From Fibrobacterota bacterium (GTDB lineage: Bacteria > Fibrobacterota > Chitinivibrionia > Chitinivibrionales > FEN-1185), in NCBI GenBank assembly GCA_003165595.1, contig PLWQ01000026.1, positions 187,128 to 251,127 of the forward strand: a stretch of DNA of 64,000 nucleotides, in the 5' to 3' direction. Below, in pieces: positions 44,572-55,340 of this stretch; within the stretch, counting starts at the first letter, position 1; each line of letters opens with the position of its first letter. The position numbers and the translations under genes are program-made. Below the pieces are notes generated by a model that had not been told where the DNA came from, did not search any database, and saw only the letters and a list, made by a program, of their open reading frames with translations.

Positions 44572-44832
44572 GTTCAGGCGCTTGAGAAAATGCGCCAGGT
44601 GCGCGATATTTTGCCTCGGGCGAGCAAACCAGGGCGTCAGGAAAACGAAACAAGCACCTCAGGCGCCAGGACAAGTGCCTCAGGAGCCGGCAGTTCCAGT
44701 GTAGGCGAACATTTTTTTGCCCCAAACAGCCGAGATTTTGCTTCGGGCGGCGAAAAAGGCGGTTCAGGAGGGCAAATTGGTTGCCTCAGGAGATCGAAAA
44801 AGTGCCTCAGGCGGCCGGATTGGGGCGTCAGG
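44572..44832. repeat. 21-bp tandem repeat, about 13 units
   Basis: An xxTCAGG/xCTCRGG word recurs at 44572, 44593, 44614, 44635, 44657, 44678, (44699, 44720 degenerate), 44741, 44762, 44784, 44805 and 44826, that is every 21 bases with two 22-base steps. Consensus is close to GCCTCAGGNGNNNGANAAAGT. The period is seven codons, and a plus-strand frame reads ASGxxxx-like heptads, but it shifts twice, so coding is doubtful. It ends 45 bases from the 3' end of the metallophosphoesterase gene. Confidence 0.8.
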
Positions 44833-44876
44833 TGAGGGGAGCATCAGCAGTCGGAATCTGTCCGGCAACCACAAAG

Positions 44877-46763
44877 TCAAGGAACGACAATCAGCGTTGC
44901 GGTGACCTCTGCCGCCCCGGCAATGCGCACGATGAGAGCGCGGCCGGTAAAGGGCGTCAGGTCCAAAGTTGGTTGCGAAGCGGGAAGGCGGCGAAGCAAC
45001 TGACCGGCGAGGCTGAACAGCTCCACGGTTGTCGGTTGTGAACCTGCGCGTATGATGAGGCTCTTGCCTTTGAGGCAGAAGGATGGTGCTTCCGTTGTCC
45101 GCGCGGCGCACCCCGATTGCCGGGTGCGGACATTTCCCAGCGTTGAGACGGCAAACGTTCCTCCGTGATTAACCACTGCCCAGGCCGTGCGTGTCGAGGT
45201 GTCGACGCCCCAGGTTCCAAGCGTATCCTGTGCGGTCCAGGCTGCCATGCTGAAGGCTGTGCTGCCGCCGTTATTCAGGTCAACTGCATTCACCCAGGCA
45301 CCGCTGGAGTCTTTCGCAATCAATCCCAGGTTATGCCGGGCAATGTCGGCCGCTGATACGCCGGAATCGTATTTCATCGAGAGCGTGTAGGTGGCGCACA
45401 GGGCCGAACCGAGTTTGGGCGCCAGGCCCCACAACGTCACTGCATTGCTCACCATTCCCGCAGGCCGGACCGGGCTCCATCCGGTTGCGACCAGCAGGTT
45501 GAGTGGCCGGCCCGATGAATCTTTGGATGTACTCGTATTTGTTCCGGAAATGATCCTGGCAACCGTGCCGCCAAAGGAGTCGATGACCGTTGTGAGCGAT
45601 TGGCCCTGACCTACAGCGAATTCCCGTCCGTTGAGACTGTAGCCGCAGACTTCGCGTTTTGTCCAGTTACCGGTGAGCTGCGGCGTTGTCGAAATATCGC
45701 CGCCGGACTGATTGGCCCCGACGCCGTAATATTCGACCGTCACCGTCGGGCTGTCGACCGTCACGATGTAGTATCCGATGTGATAAAGCTCCTGGGAGAT
45801 CTGTGTCTCGCGCGTATGACCGAAAGCCGGGACATCGTATTGCTGATCGACGCTGGGTATTTGAGGTGCGTAAAATTTATAGCTGCCGGCGGCAAGCACG
45901 AATTCCTGGATCTTTGCGGATGTGCCGTCCGTTGTCGAAACGATACTGTGGTTGTGCATGTGGTCGTGGCCGCCAAAGTAGTAATGCACGCCGCCTGCGG
46001 CCAGGCTGCGCATAAAGGCATTTGTGCCTGTCGAATCGGCGCCGGGACTCGCGCCGAAAAGATTATCGGCATGGTTTTCGGTGATAATGCCCTTGTGGCC
46101 GAACACAAACGCGAAGTTTCCCTGTAATCGTCCGGCGAGCACCGTGTTGATCCAGGACTGCTGTGCGTCAATGGTATTGGCGCTGTTGTCGGCCGGCGTG
46201 AATTGATCCAGAAGAATGAAGGTGGCATTATTATAAGTGAAGGCATAGCTCAGCCCGGTGAGCGGTTGGCTCGGGCTGCCGAAACCCTTACCCACGGTAA
46301 AGATGCCCCCAACCTTTGCAACCGGATGGGTTTTTGCGCTGTCGGTGTAGACAAATGCGTTGGCCGGAGTGAAGTTGTTGCCGCCATTCTGCGTTTGGGG
46401 AAAAACCCGGACGAATTCGGCCGCTGCTGTGGCTGTCGACTCGTGATTTCCGCGCAATGGGTAGAATCCGATGCCCGTATTGTAAAGCGCCTGCGAATAG
46501 GTGGCGCGCGTGTCCAGGCCGATATTCGAGCCGTTGTCGGTCATGTCGCCCACCGCGATCACGAACTTGACGCCATGCCCGATAAACTCGAGGTTCATTT
46601 GATTGATAATGCCCACTGCAACCGAGTTGGGGCTCTGCCCGTCGTCGGCAACGCCCCATTGCGTGTCGGCGATCAGGCCGAATTTCCAGGGATCGCCCTG
46701 CGCAGCGTTCGCAATCAGAGCTATGACGGCGAAGACAAGAATCCTCGGTTTTGACTTTGGCAT
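44877..46763 (-). CDS. Secreted calcineurin-like phosphoesterase
   Basis: Exported metallophosphoesterase (628 residues). ATG 46763 is preferred because it follows GGGAGA and starts a signal peptide (about 1-22). The catalytic domain (about 25-340) shows FGLIADTQWG, AVGDMTDNGSN, PLRGNHES, VFGHKGIITENH and YYFGGHDHMHNH, all metal-binding motifs. Residues about 400-560 form a beta-rich domain, and the last 70 residues (LFSLAGQLLRRL ... LTPFTG) resemble a C-terminal sorting tail. Substrate unknown. Confidence 0.88.
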   Translation of the reverse strand: MPKSKPRILVFAVIALIANAAQGDPWKFGLIADTQWGVADDGQSPNSVAVGIINQMNLEFIGHGVKFVIAVGDMTDNGSNIGLDTRATYSQALYNTGIGFYPLRGNHESTATAAAEFVRVFPQTQNGGNNFTPANAFVYTDSAKTHPVAKVGGIFTVGKGFGSPSQPLTGLSYAFTYNNATFILLDQFTPADNSANTIDAQQSWINTVLAGRLQGNFAFVFGHKGIITENHADNLFGASPGADSTGTNAFMRSLAAGGVHYYFGGHDHMHNHSIVSTTDGTSAKIQEFVLAAGSYKFYAPQIPSVDQQYDVPAFGHTRETQISQELYHIGYYIVTVDSPTVTVEYYGVGANQSGGDISTTPQLTGNWTKREVCGYSLNGREFAVGQGQSLTTVIDSFGGTVARIISGTNTSTSKDSSGRPLNLLVATGWSPVRPAGMVSNAVTLWGLAPKLGSALCATYTLSMKYDSGVSAADIARHNLGLIAKDSSGAWVNAVDLNNGGSTAFSMAAWTAQDTLGTWGVDTSTRTAWAVVNHGGTFAVSTLGNVRTRQSGCAARTTEAPSFCLKGKSLIIRAGSQPTTVELFSLAGQLLRRLPASQPTLDLTPFTGRALIVRIAGAAEVTATLIVVP

Positions 46764-47066
46764 CGGCAGTCTCCCTTGCAAAGCCGCATCGTGTCGATAC
46801 ATGCCCGTTCCAAGTGTAACAATATATCAGAGAATGGGATCGAAACAACAAGAAATGCGGGAAAGAATCTTCCCGCTGCCCGTTTGTTTGCACAAGAGGG
46901 GAGCGCGCACGCCAAAGGCTCAATACGCTTGATCCTCACCTCGTACGCAAGGGCGGCAAGATGATCAAGAAATTGAAATACATTTGGGGGCTTCGCGTGG
47001 TGCGGCGCGGGTGGAGCAGTTGCGAGACCGTACCTGATCGTGAACCTCAAACGGCAACACGATCGT
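46764..47066. other. Spacer between metallophosphoesterase and GH76 genes
   Basis: No gene or clear repeat seen. It must hold the metallophosphoesterase promoter on the minus strand; no near-consensus pair stands out. Confidence 0.4.
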
Positions 47067-49250
47067 CTATTTCAGGATGACCTTGCCATTGATCCTCACG
47101 TGATTCGCCTCCAGCGTAACAAAATAAACGCCCCTTGGATATTCCGAAACATCAAGAGTCCTGATGCCGGAAAAACCTCTTGTGTCTTGAAACATCGTGC
47201 GCCCCAGCAAATTTGTGATTGAAAGCTTGTCTGCCTTTGCGCTGCCCGGATTTATGCGTAATTGAGTTTGTGCCGAATTGAGATGGATTGCCTCAAGCGA
47301 CATGCCGGAGATTCTCTGCGCATATGCATTTGTGGAGGTTGCTTCGATGAACCTGAAATGGTTCAAATTACACACATAGCCGGCGCCTTTGTAAACCAAA
47401 TAGACGTTCTGCAGTCCCGTAGTCTTGGTAACGTTGGCTGAAACGGTTGTATAGACGGTCCAGCTGCCGGTGCTCGTTACCACGGCGGTCCCGATGAGGG
47501 TGCCGGTAATTCCGCCCAGACGGATTTCTATGGTGCCGCCGTCCGTTGCGCAAGACACTCTGAATTCCGCCTTTGTTGCGCCGGTGGAACCGAAATCCAC
47601 ATTCATGTATGCGGTGTAGTATCCGTCCATGATGCCGCCGACTTGATTGACGCCGCCGGTGTCTGCGGTTTTTTCCACAATAATGCCTTTCAGGTAGTCG
47701 AAATTCTCCGCCTCAATCGTCGAATATGCATCGCGGGTAATTGTTGTAGACAAAGGACAATTCAGCATGAGCGAAACAGCGGTAGATGCACTGAACGCGG
47801 CGCAGGTTGCGGTATCGGAAGTCCTTGTTCCCCACAAGGTGCCGATGATGCCGCTCGTGTCCCGGTTGTTGTAGGCTACTTTTGCATTGAGCTGCAGCCA
47901 CGGAATATAGTCGGGCCTGTTCAGATCAACCACATAGCGGCGGGCGTAGCGCATCAGTATGCCTTTGAAACCGTCGAGGTCGGGGCCGCTTTCCGAGTTG
48001 ATCACGCTTGAGCCGAACATGGCATTCTGCGTGTAGTCCGCTATTTTGAGAGCATCATCGCGATACGTGGTATCTTTTGTGTGATCGTACAGCATCACCG
48101 CTGCGCCCAGGTAGGTTCCTTGATTGTATGTGGAACTCCAGTTGCCCACCGTTCCATCGTAATTGTCGTTCACCTTGCCGGTGCTTCGAACAAACAGATA
48201 TGCTTTGGACCACGTGTAGATCTGAGTTGCCTTAGTAAAGTACGTGGTATCTCCGGTAGCCTGCCCCAGATACATTGCCGCGACCATTGCCGGCCCGTTG
48301 ATGCATGCGTTTTTGGTTGTGAGCCCCTGCTTCCACAAGAGTCCGCCGCCGTACCCTGTGGTCCAGGCGCGCGCATACATCTGGTCGTATTGTTGTTTGG
48401 CCTTGGCAAGGTAGGTCTGGTTGCCGGTGAGCAAAGCGGCGCGCACACAGGCGATTACCGCCCAGGTGATGTCGTCGTTATACTCATTCCACGCCCAATC
48501 GGAACCCTGTTGCGCAACAAAACCGTTGTACAGTTCTGCAAACATGTCTCGGTACTTGGCAAAACCGGTAACTTCGTAGGCGTCATCCACAATCTCCATG
48601 ATGTCGGCAACGCCCCAGAAACCTTCACCCGAGACAGAGCCGCCCGTGGTGTTTGTCGTGTAATACTTGGCTTTCCAGGCGGCGAAGATTTCGTCGGCGA
48701 TGGCGGCCGTGGGCGCTGCGTTCTGGGCCGTTTGCATCTGGAACAGCCATTTCTGCGGGTCGGAATTATTCGATGTCCAGAGCTGAACATTTGCGCCGTC
48801 CGCATTTGTTCCATTCGCAAGGTCGAGCAGGAAGCTTGGGCCGGCAGCCGATGCCAATTGATAGTAGCCATTGCCCGCATCTGCGATATTCCACTTTATG
48901 GTATTGTCATTTGTGCTGCTGCTCTGGTCCACATTCACCGAATTTGCCGGCGTTGCATTGGCACTATGCAGAAGATTTCCGCTTCCCACATTTGTGAGAG
49001 TGTAGAGACTGTTCCCAAGGTAGGTCACCATCCACCGCTCGGCATCGGATGTCGTATTTGTCCAGGTATCGACATTGCCGCCATTTGCCATGGATGAATT
49101 GCCGACATCCAGCACTCTGCCGCTGGCCTTGGACGCCAGTGTGTAAATTGCGCCCGATGTAATGCCCGCGGTCTGTGAAAGACAAACTGCAGCATTGAGC
49201 AACAGGTACAAAGACGAAACGGAAATCAGACGCACAGTGGATGGTTTCAT
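47067..49250 (-). CDS. Secreted GH76-like alpha-mannanase with lectin and CBM modules
   Basis: Exported multidomain enzyme (727 residues). Signal peptide about 1-26; ricin-type beta-trefoil lectin domain about 33-170 (QxW-like units NGGNVDTWTNT, GANVQLWTSNNSDPQKW); catalytic (alpha/alpha)6 barrel about 185-500 with the paired aspartates of GH76 in EYNDDITWAV and GGGLLWKQGL; CBM6-like module about 515-640 (IEAENFDYLKG ... YVCNLNHFRF); C-terminal tail (LSITNLLGRTMF ... YPRGVYFVTL) typical of FCB sorting tails. Family members hydrolyse alpha-1,6-mannan. Confidence 0.9.
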   Translation of the reverse strand: MKPSTVRLISVSSLYLLLNAAVCLSQTAGITSGAIYTLASKASGRVLDVGNSSMANGGNVDTWTNTTSDAERWMVTYLGNSLYTLTNVGSGNLLHSANATPANSVNVDQSSSTNDNTIKWNIADAGNGYYQLASAAGPSFLLDLANGTNADGANVQLWTSNNSDPQKWLFQMQTAQNAAPTAAIADEIFAAWKAKYYTTNTTGGSVSGEGFWGVADIMEIVDDAYEVTGFAKYRDMFAELYNGFVAQQGSDWAWNEYNDDITWAVIACVRAALLTGNQTYLAKAKQQYDQMYARAWTTGYGGGLLWKQGLTTKNACINGPAMVAAMYLGQATGDTTYFTKATQIYTWSKAYLFVRSTGKVNDNYDGTVGNWSSTYNQGTYLGAAVMLYDHTKDTTYRDDALKIADYTQNAMFGSSVINSESGPDLDGFKGILMRYARRYVVDLNRPDYIPWLQLNAKVAYNNRDTSGIIGTLWGTRTSDTATCAAFSASTAVSLMLNCPLSTTITRDAYSTIEAENFDYLKGIIVEKTADTGGVNQVGGIMDGYYTAYMNVDFGSTGATKAEFRVSCATDGGTIEIRLGGITGTLIGTAVVTSTGSWTVYTTVSANVTKTTGLQNVYLVYKGAGYVCNLNHFRFIEATSTNAYAQRISGMSLEAIHLNSAQTQLRINPGSAKADKLSITNLLGRTMFQDTRGFSGIRTLDVSEYPRGVYFVTLEANHVRINGKVILK

Positions 49251-49473
49251 GACGAATTCTTTCGTTGCCGGGTGACATGGACAGCGAGGGACACAGCTTG
49301 CAATGCCAAGGAAGAGGCGCCAATGGCAAACCTTGCTTCCGCGTCAAACAAATACCAGTGGAGAATATACTCCAAAGAACGATGAAAACAGAGGGTAGGG
49401 CCTAAGAAGTGTGGAACTATGGATTCCACAATGGATGGCGGATTCAGCAGGGTGGGGCGGGATCGGGAAGAAG

Positions 49474-49514
49474 GAAAAAAACAGGCGCCTGAAAAGAGGC
49501 TCTCTTCAGGCGCC
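49474..49514 (-). terminator. Intrinsic terminator of the GH64 gene
   Basis: On the minus strand a stem GGCGCCTGAA ... TTCAGGCGCC (plus coordinates 49484-49493 and 49505-49514) with partly paired AAGAG/CTCT interior is followed by TGTTTTTTT. It lies 49 bases behind the GH64 stop. The strong GC stem plus T7 makes this a clear rho-independent terminator. Confidence 0.88.
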
Positions 49515-49562
49515 CGCGCTTCATGGAGAAGCGGATTCCCGGCAGTTTTCGCAACAGGATAC

Positions 49563-50975
49563 TTACCTGACGATCCGGTCCGTTGAGACATTACCCTGTT
49601 TATCAACCAACCTCAGATAATAGGCCCCACTTGCAAGGCCTGTAGTGTTTATCACGTTGCTGTGCAGATTGCCGATCCTGAGCATGCTCTTGCCGTTGGG
49701 TGAAATCAGGCTCACATGATCGATCTCGGCTGCGTTCTGCAGAACGATCTGACTAGCAGTGAGGCTCCGGATTCCCGGCCTGTTGCCGGCCGACTTGTGC
49801 ACGACCGGAACAGCGGCGACGCTCGTTGACACAAACGGCTCAATGGTAATTGTAAGAGAGGAAAGCGGCTGCGAACTGCCGACAATCAATACGGAACTCT
49901 GGTTGTTGTTGTCATCATAGCCGAATCCGTAGGCCTTATTGTGAATGCTGATCTGATGCAGAACCTGGGAGAATTCATTTTTGTATGCACTCACCTTGTA
50001 ATAGGTCGTCGGATCATAATAATCTGCGCCGATTCTCGCCACGCCGCGGTTCATGGCTGCGGAAAGCGCGGCACCCACATACCCGGGAAACCCGGCGCAG
50101 GCCCAAACTGCTTGTGTAGTGGGTTCGGGCATTGATCCGGTCTCGGCGCCAGTAAGCTGAAGTACTCCGTTGGCGTCGACGGTGCCGACGTAGTGATTGT
50201 TACCGTTGTTGAAATTGAGCGGAGCGGTCTTCCATAAAGTCCAGAGCGAATCGAGATAGGGCTTCAAGTAATTCACGTATGCTCCGCCGGTGCCGAATTG
50301 GCTTGACGAACGCGGCGCTACGACGCGGCAGGGCCGTATACAACCCTGAAAAGGCGCCGACATGCTGTCGTGAAAGTATTTGATTACCTGGTCCCTGGGT
50401 ATGTTGATGCCGCAGCTGTCGTCAAAATTCGAGGATGTCTGTTTCACTTCTGCGACATAGGGGAAACCGAAGAGATCAACCTGGGTCGTGTTCCCGCCAA
50501 ATTGCAGCTGATTGTAAATGTACGTGTACTCGAACCAATCGTAGAAGGAAGAGTCGTTGGGGTCGCCGGGATTGTTGGGGTCGGGTAGTTGAACCCCGCC
50601 GGCGTCTCCCGTCATGTACATGGGCGACCCGACGCACATGTAGAGCCGTCCGCCGCCGACAGACGGAGGAATTCTGAAGTTCTGTGCGTCGGAAAGACGG
50701 AAGCAGTAATTGGGGTAATTCTTGCCGTTCTTGACCAGGTGCCCGGCCGCATTTGCGTCCGCCGCAGCCATGGGCAGCATGGTGCCGTCTTTGGTCATGT
50801 AGCACCATTTCCCGCCCGTCATCCCGATAGAGTATATGTAAATCTGGCTGTCGGCATAGGTTTTATTGGCAAGATTTTTAAAAATGACGGGGAATGAACC
50901 GACCACGGTCTGGGCCTGCAGGCCCGAAAATACGGCGAACAAGGCGATCCCTGCGGCGAACAGCACCTTCTTCAT
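49563..50975 (-). CDS. Secreted GH64-like beta-1,3-glucanase
   Basis: Exported thaumatin-like fold enzyme (470 residues). ATG 50975 follows GGGAGG and opens a signal peptide (about 1-22, MKKVLFAAGIALFAV). The GH64 core (about 25-370) shows GGGRLYMCVGSPMYM, DSSFYDWFEYTYIYN with the expected catalytic Glu, and TTQVDLFGFPYV with the catalytic Asp. Family members release laminaripentaose from beta-1,3-glucan. The last 80 residues (VSLISPNGKSMLRI ... SGAYYLRL) form a sorting-type tail. A terminator follows. Confidence 0.88.
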   Translation of the reverse strand: MKKVLFAAGIALFAVFSGLQAQTVVGSFPVIFKNLANKTYADSQIYIYSIGMTGGKWCYMTKDGTMLPMAAADANAAGHLVKNGKNYPNYCFRLSDAQNFRIPPSVGGGRLYMCVGSPMYMTGDAGGVQLPDPNNPGDPNDSSFYDWFEYTYIYNQLQFGGNTTQVDLFGFPYVAEVKQTSSNFDDSCGINIPRDQVIKYFHDSMSAPFQGCIRPCRVVAPRSSSQFGTGGAYVNYLKPYLDSLWTLWKTAPLNFNNGNNHYVGTVDANGVLQLTGAETGSMPEPTTQAVWACAGFPGYVGAALSAAMNRGVARIGADYYDPTTYYKVSAYKNEFSQVLHQISIHNKAYGFGYDDNNNQSSVLIVGSSQPLSSLTITIEPFVSTSVAAVPVVHKSAGNRPGIRSLTASQIVLQNAAEIDHVSLISPNGKSMLRIGNLHSNVINTTGLASGAYYLRLVDKQGNVSTDRIVR

Positions 50976-51278
50976 TTGTCCTCCCTTTTTAAATGATGTC
51001 CGGCTTGCAGTGGCCACGAATTATTGCCAGGCGCCCGCTACCCCCCTAATTATACAGCACAAAGAGGCATTTTAGGTGGAAATAAGGAGGGGGGGCGATT
51101 TATTCGTTACACGTTAGGGTAACAGCCTTTATGGATGCCTTCATAGAGGTTTCCCGGCGCGAATTTCAAGACGAGTGTCAACTATGGTCTGAGCAGCAGC
51201 ACGATGGCGGATAAACCGAGACCGGACTTTTGCCGCAGGCGATTCGGCAACTTCCGGGCCATGCCGCTCTCCGCTACG
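50976..51278. other. Spacer between GH64 and TPR-glycosyltransferase genes
   Basis: No gene, terminator or repeat recognised. It includes the ribosome site of the GH64 gene and a G-rich run (about 51088-51096). Confidence 0.4.
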
Positions 51279-53057
51279 TCAAGATCCTTCGTATGCTTTT
51301 ATCAACTCGCGCTTGACACGCAATATCACGCTTTGCCAGTCACCCGGTGACGGTTGGCGAAACAGACGCATGGTTGGATACCACGGGCTGTCTTCGCGGT
51401 CCTGCAGCCAGCGCCAGCAGGTGTCGAACCTGTTGAGCATCCACACCGGCTTGCCAAGCGCTCCGGCAAGATGTGCCACTGAGGTATCAACACTGATGAC
51501 AAGATCAAGATTGCAAATAAGCGCGGCAGTATCGACGAAATCCCTGCATTCATCCATCAAGTCGATCGGACCGAATTCCTTTGAGGCGCCAGGCCCGTCT
51601 TTCTGCAGGCTGTAGAACTGAATGCCGTCAATATCCATAAGCGGCGCAAGTAGATCCGCCGCTATGGACCGCCTGCGATCGACAGCAATAAGATCGGGAG
51701 TTTGGAAGCGGGGTTTCCCTGCCCACACCAGCCCGACTCTGAAATTTGCCTTCTTGTCATCCGGGAGCCTATTTTGCCAGTTATGTTTGCATTCGTCAGG
51801 CACGGAGAGATAGGGGACAATGGCTGGAATGGTTTCGAGACGAGTGCCAAAGGCCAGGGGCAAACTCATCATCGGGCAATAGAAATCGAAGTCGGGCAAA
51901 GGCCGGCCTTGCGCAACAGTCCGCTCGACGCCGGCCAGACTGCCCATAAGATTGACAAGCGCAGGTTGCACTTCAAGTATTACCCGTAAACCACGGGCGG
52001 CGGCCAGAGGAGCATAACGGCAGAACTGCAACGTATCGCCCAGACCCTGTTCCGCGCGAATAAGCAGGACACGACCTTCTCCCGTCTCACCTTCCCAGCG
52101 CGGCTTTGTCGTTTTCTGCCGCAGAGAGGCAAACTGTGGCGTTTCCCATCGCGATTCAAATGCTCGCCATCCTTCGTGAAACCGTCCGGCAGCCAGAAGC
52201 GCCATCGAAAGGTTGAAATGATAATCCGGACAGTCGCTTTTCAAAGCTATGGCTTGCTTGAATGCGGCAATTGCTTCCGGAAGGTGTCCAATATTCTTTA
52301 GAGCATTACCAAGATTATTGAGCGCGTTGGGATAATCCGGCTGTAATGCCAGCGCTTTTGTGAATAGAGAGATGCTGTCCTCGAACATTCCCTTGTAGTG
52401 AAGGACATTGCCGAGATTGTTCAGGGCTGCCGGATAATCAGGTTTACAAGCGAGCGCTTGACGATACAGGCTCTCCGCCTCGTCCAATCTGTTGACGGCA
52501 AGGTACAGAACGCCAAGATTGTTGAGTGCCATCGGATAATCGGGCTTGGCACGGATCGCACGAATAAAACATTTTGCCGCCTTCGCCAGCTGCCCTTTGT
52601 CCTTCAGCATCAGGCCGAGATCGTTAAGGACATTCGGGTAATCCGGATCTATGGCGAGAGCATCTTGGTAAGCCTTTATTGAGTTGGCATCATCGCCGCG
52701 CTCTAAATAGAGGCTGCCGAACCCGTAATAGGCCGTAGCATAAGTGGGCTTGAGAAAAATGGAGTGTTCAAAGGCGGCAATCGCTTCGACGTATTTCTTT
52801 TGAGCGGTCAGTATTTTCGCATAGGTGCAATACAGCTCTGCGGAATCGGGAGCAATGGCCAAGCCTTTTTTGATGTACTCGCACGCCTGATCGAGACGGC
52901 CACGTTGGAATTCAAGAATGCCTCTATAATGCAGGAGAATAGAGCCGTCAGGTTCGTTTGCAAGAAGTTCACAAGTTGTTTCCTTGTCTCTCAGTATGTG
53001 TTCTGCGTCATTGCATACTAATGCGCGCGTCAGGACGTCATGGGAATAAAACGGCAT
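51279..53057 (-). CDS. TPR protein with GT9-like glycosyltransferase domain
   Basis: Cytoplasmic fusion protein (592 residues, ATG 53057). Residues about 40-300 are seven or more TPR units (AIAAFEHSIFLKPTYATAYY, ALACKPDYPAALNNLGNVLH). Residues about 325-585 form a GT9/heptosyltransferase-like domain with LLIRAEQGLGDTLQFCRY, FRVGLVWAGKPRF, YSLQKDGPG and NLDLVISVDTSVAHLAGALGKPVWML. TPR-plus-GT proteins of this kind often glycosylate proteins or envelope polymers. No start-site ambiguity that matters; GAGG lies seven bases upstream. Confidence 0.85.
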   Translation of the reverse strand: MPFYSHDVLTRALVCNDAEHILRDKETTCELLANEPDGSILLHYRGILEFQRGRLDQACEYIKKGLAIAPDSAELYCTYAKILTAQKKYVEAIAAFEHSIFLKPTYATAYYGFGSLYLERGDDANSIKAYQDALAIDPDYPNVLNDLGLMLKDKGQLAKAAKCFIRAIRAKPDYPMALNNLGVLYLAVNRLDEAESLYRQALACKPDYPAALNNLGNVLHYKGMFEDSISLFTKALALQPDYPNALNNLGNALKNIGHLPEAIAAFKQAIALKSDCPDYHFNLSMALLAAGRFHEGWRAFESRWETPQFASLRQKTTKPRWEGETGEGRVLLIRAEQGLGDTLQFCRYAPLAAARGLRVILEVQPALVNLMGSLAGVERTVAQGRPLPDFDFYCPMMSLPLAFGTRLETIPAIVPYLSVPDECKHNWQNRLPDDKKANFRVGLVWAGKPRFQTPDLIAVDRRRSIAADLLAPLMDIDGIQFYSLQKDGPGASKEFGPIDLMDECRDFVDTAALICNLDLVISVDTSVAHLAGALGKPVWMLNRFDTCWRWLQDREDSPWYPTMRLFRQPSPGDWQSVILRVKRELIKAYEGS

Positions 53058-53134
53058 CCGGAGACCTCTTTTTGTCGGGTGCATATTTCTGCGCCGACAT
53101 CATATCAGATTGACGATTGATCTCTGTGGTCCGC

Positions 53135-53250
53135 TCAGTAGTGATACCGCACCTGCGCGATAAGGACCGAATCGCCCTCGATTTTGTACACTATCCTGTG
53201 CTCTGAGGTGATTCGCCGCGACCAGAATTCCGCCGGATCGTTGCGAAGGC
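53135..53250 (-). pseudogene. Remnant of a YoeB/Txe-type toxin gene
   Basis: A minus-strand frame without a start codon reads NDPAEFWSRRITSEHRIVYKI ... QVRYHY and stops at 53135. This is the C-terminal half of the YoeB/Txe mRNA-interferase fold (WSRRI, EHRxVY, C-terminal HY with the catalytic His). A stop lies in frame at about 53252, and no antitoxin gene is visible. A decayed toxin-antitoxin pair. Confidence 0.7.
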
Positions 53251-53276
53251 ATCACGAGGGCATGCAACGCAAAGAA

Positions 53277-53308
53277 ACCAAAAAGGGAAACGGTTCCTCG
53301 TTTCCCTT
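53277..53308 (-). terminator. Intrinsic terminator of the atp operon
   Basis: AAGGGAAACG (53283-53292), 6-nt loop, CGTTTCCCTT (53299-53308): a perfect 10-bp stem. Read on the minus strand it is followed by TTTTTGG. It lies about 32 bases behind the atpC stop. Confidence 0.85.
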
Positions 53309-53339
53309 CATCAAACCAACTCGAATGTGCCGTTAATTC

Positions 53340-53771
53340 TTACTGCTTCTCCTGCGGCGTCTTCACCGACTTTCCTGCCACCTTGATCCGCGCGAGCGCT
53401 GTGCGAAGCTTGATGTCTGCAGCTTTTCTGTCAACCGGAGTGGAGGCGTTCTTGACATCCTCTTCGGCCGCGTCCTTTTCCGCGCGTGCGCCCTGGATGT
53501 CGATCTGGTTGGCAAAATCCGCGGTTTCGGTGATGACCGATACTTCGTTCTTGCGGACCTCCAGGAACCCGCCGGAGATCGCGAGGCAATCTACGCTGCC
53601 GTCCTTGGTGATTCGCAGCTCGCCGGGAATCAGGCGCGAAAGCAGGGGAGCGTGGTCGAACAAGACGCCGAGCTCTCCCTCCGCGCCGGGGAACACGGCG
53701 AATTCGACCTTGTCGGAGAAGACTTTCTTTTCGGGGGTCACTATGTCGAGATTGAACGTTTTTGCGGCCAT
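53340..53771 (-). CDS. atpC: F-type ATP synthase epsilon subunit
   Basis: Epsilon subunit (143 residues) of the F1 central stalk, which inhibits ATP hydrolysis. N-terminal beta sandwich (about 5-90: LDIVTPEKKVFSDKVEFAVFPGAEGELGVL, HAPLLSRLIPGEL, ISGGFLEVRKNEVSVI) and two C-terminal helices (AEKDAAEEDV, ALARIKVA). Last gene of the atp operon, 105 bases behind atpD, with a composite intergenic repeat in that gap. Confidence 0.93.
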   Translation of the reverse strand: MAAKTFNLDIVTPEKKVFSDKVEFAVFPGAEGELGVLFDHAPLLSRLIPGELRITKDGSVDCLAISGGFLEVRKNEVSVITETADFANQIDIQGARAEKDAAEEDVKNASTPVDRKAADIKLRTALARIKVAGKSVKTPQEKQ

Positions 53772-53795
53772 GGCGTCAGAGCGCTCCTAAAACAA

Positions 53796-53876
53796 GATTC
53801 ACCACAGAGACACGGAGAACACGGAGAAAAGCCACATTGTCAATTAAACTGTCAACTGTCAACTTTTCACTTTTGA
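53796..53876. repeat. Composite intergenic repeat, copy 1 (atpC/atpD gap)
   Basis: Two modules on the plus strand: CACCACAGAGACACGGAGAA (near 53801) and AACTGTCAACTGTCAACTTT (near 53851). The same modules, in the same internal order, occur inverted at 57719-57851 in the atpA/atpH gap. They are non-coding and similar in kind to simple AACTTTCAACTT repeats near 13397. Confidence 0.65.
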
Positions 53877-55325
<1,449 letters not shown>

Positions 55326-55340
55326 TTATGTGCCTTGAGG

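Noticed and set aside
44554..44835. 93-codon plus-strand frame over the 21-bp repeat
   Set aside because: Repeat units shift frame twice by one base, no ribosome site is present, and the peptide changes character at each shift.
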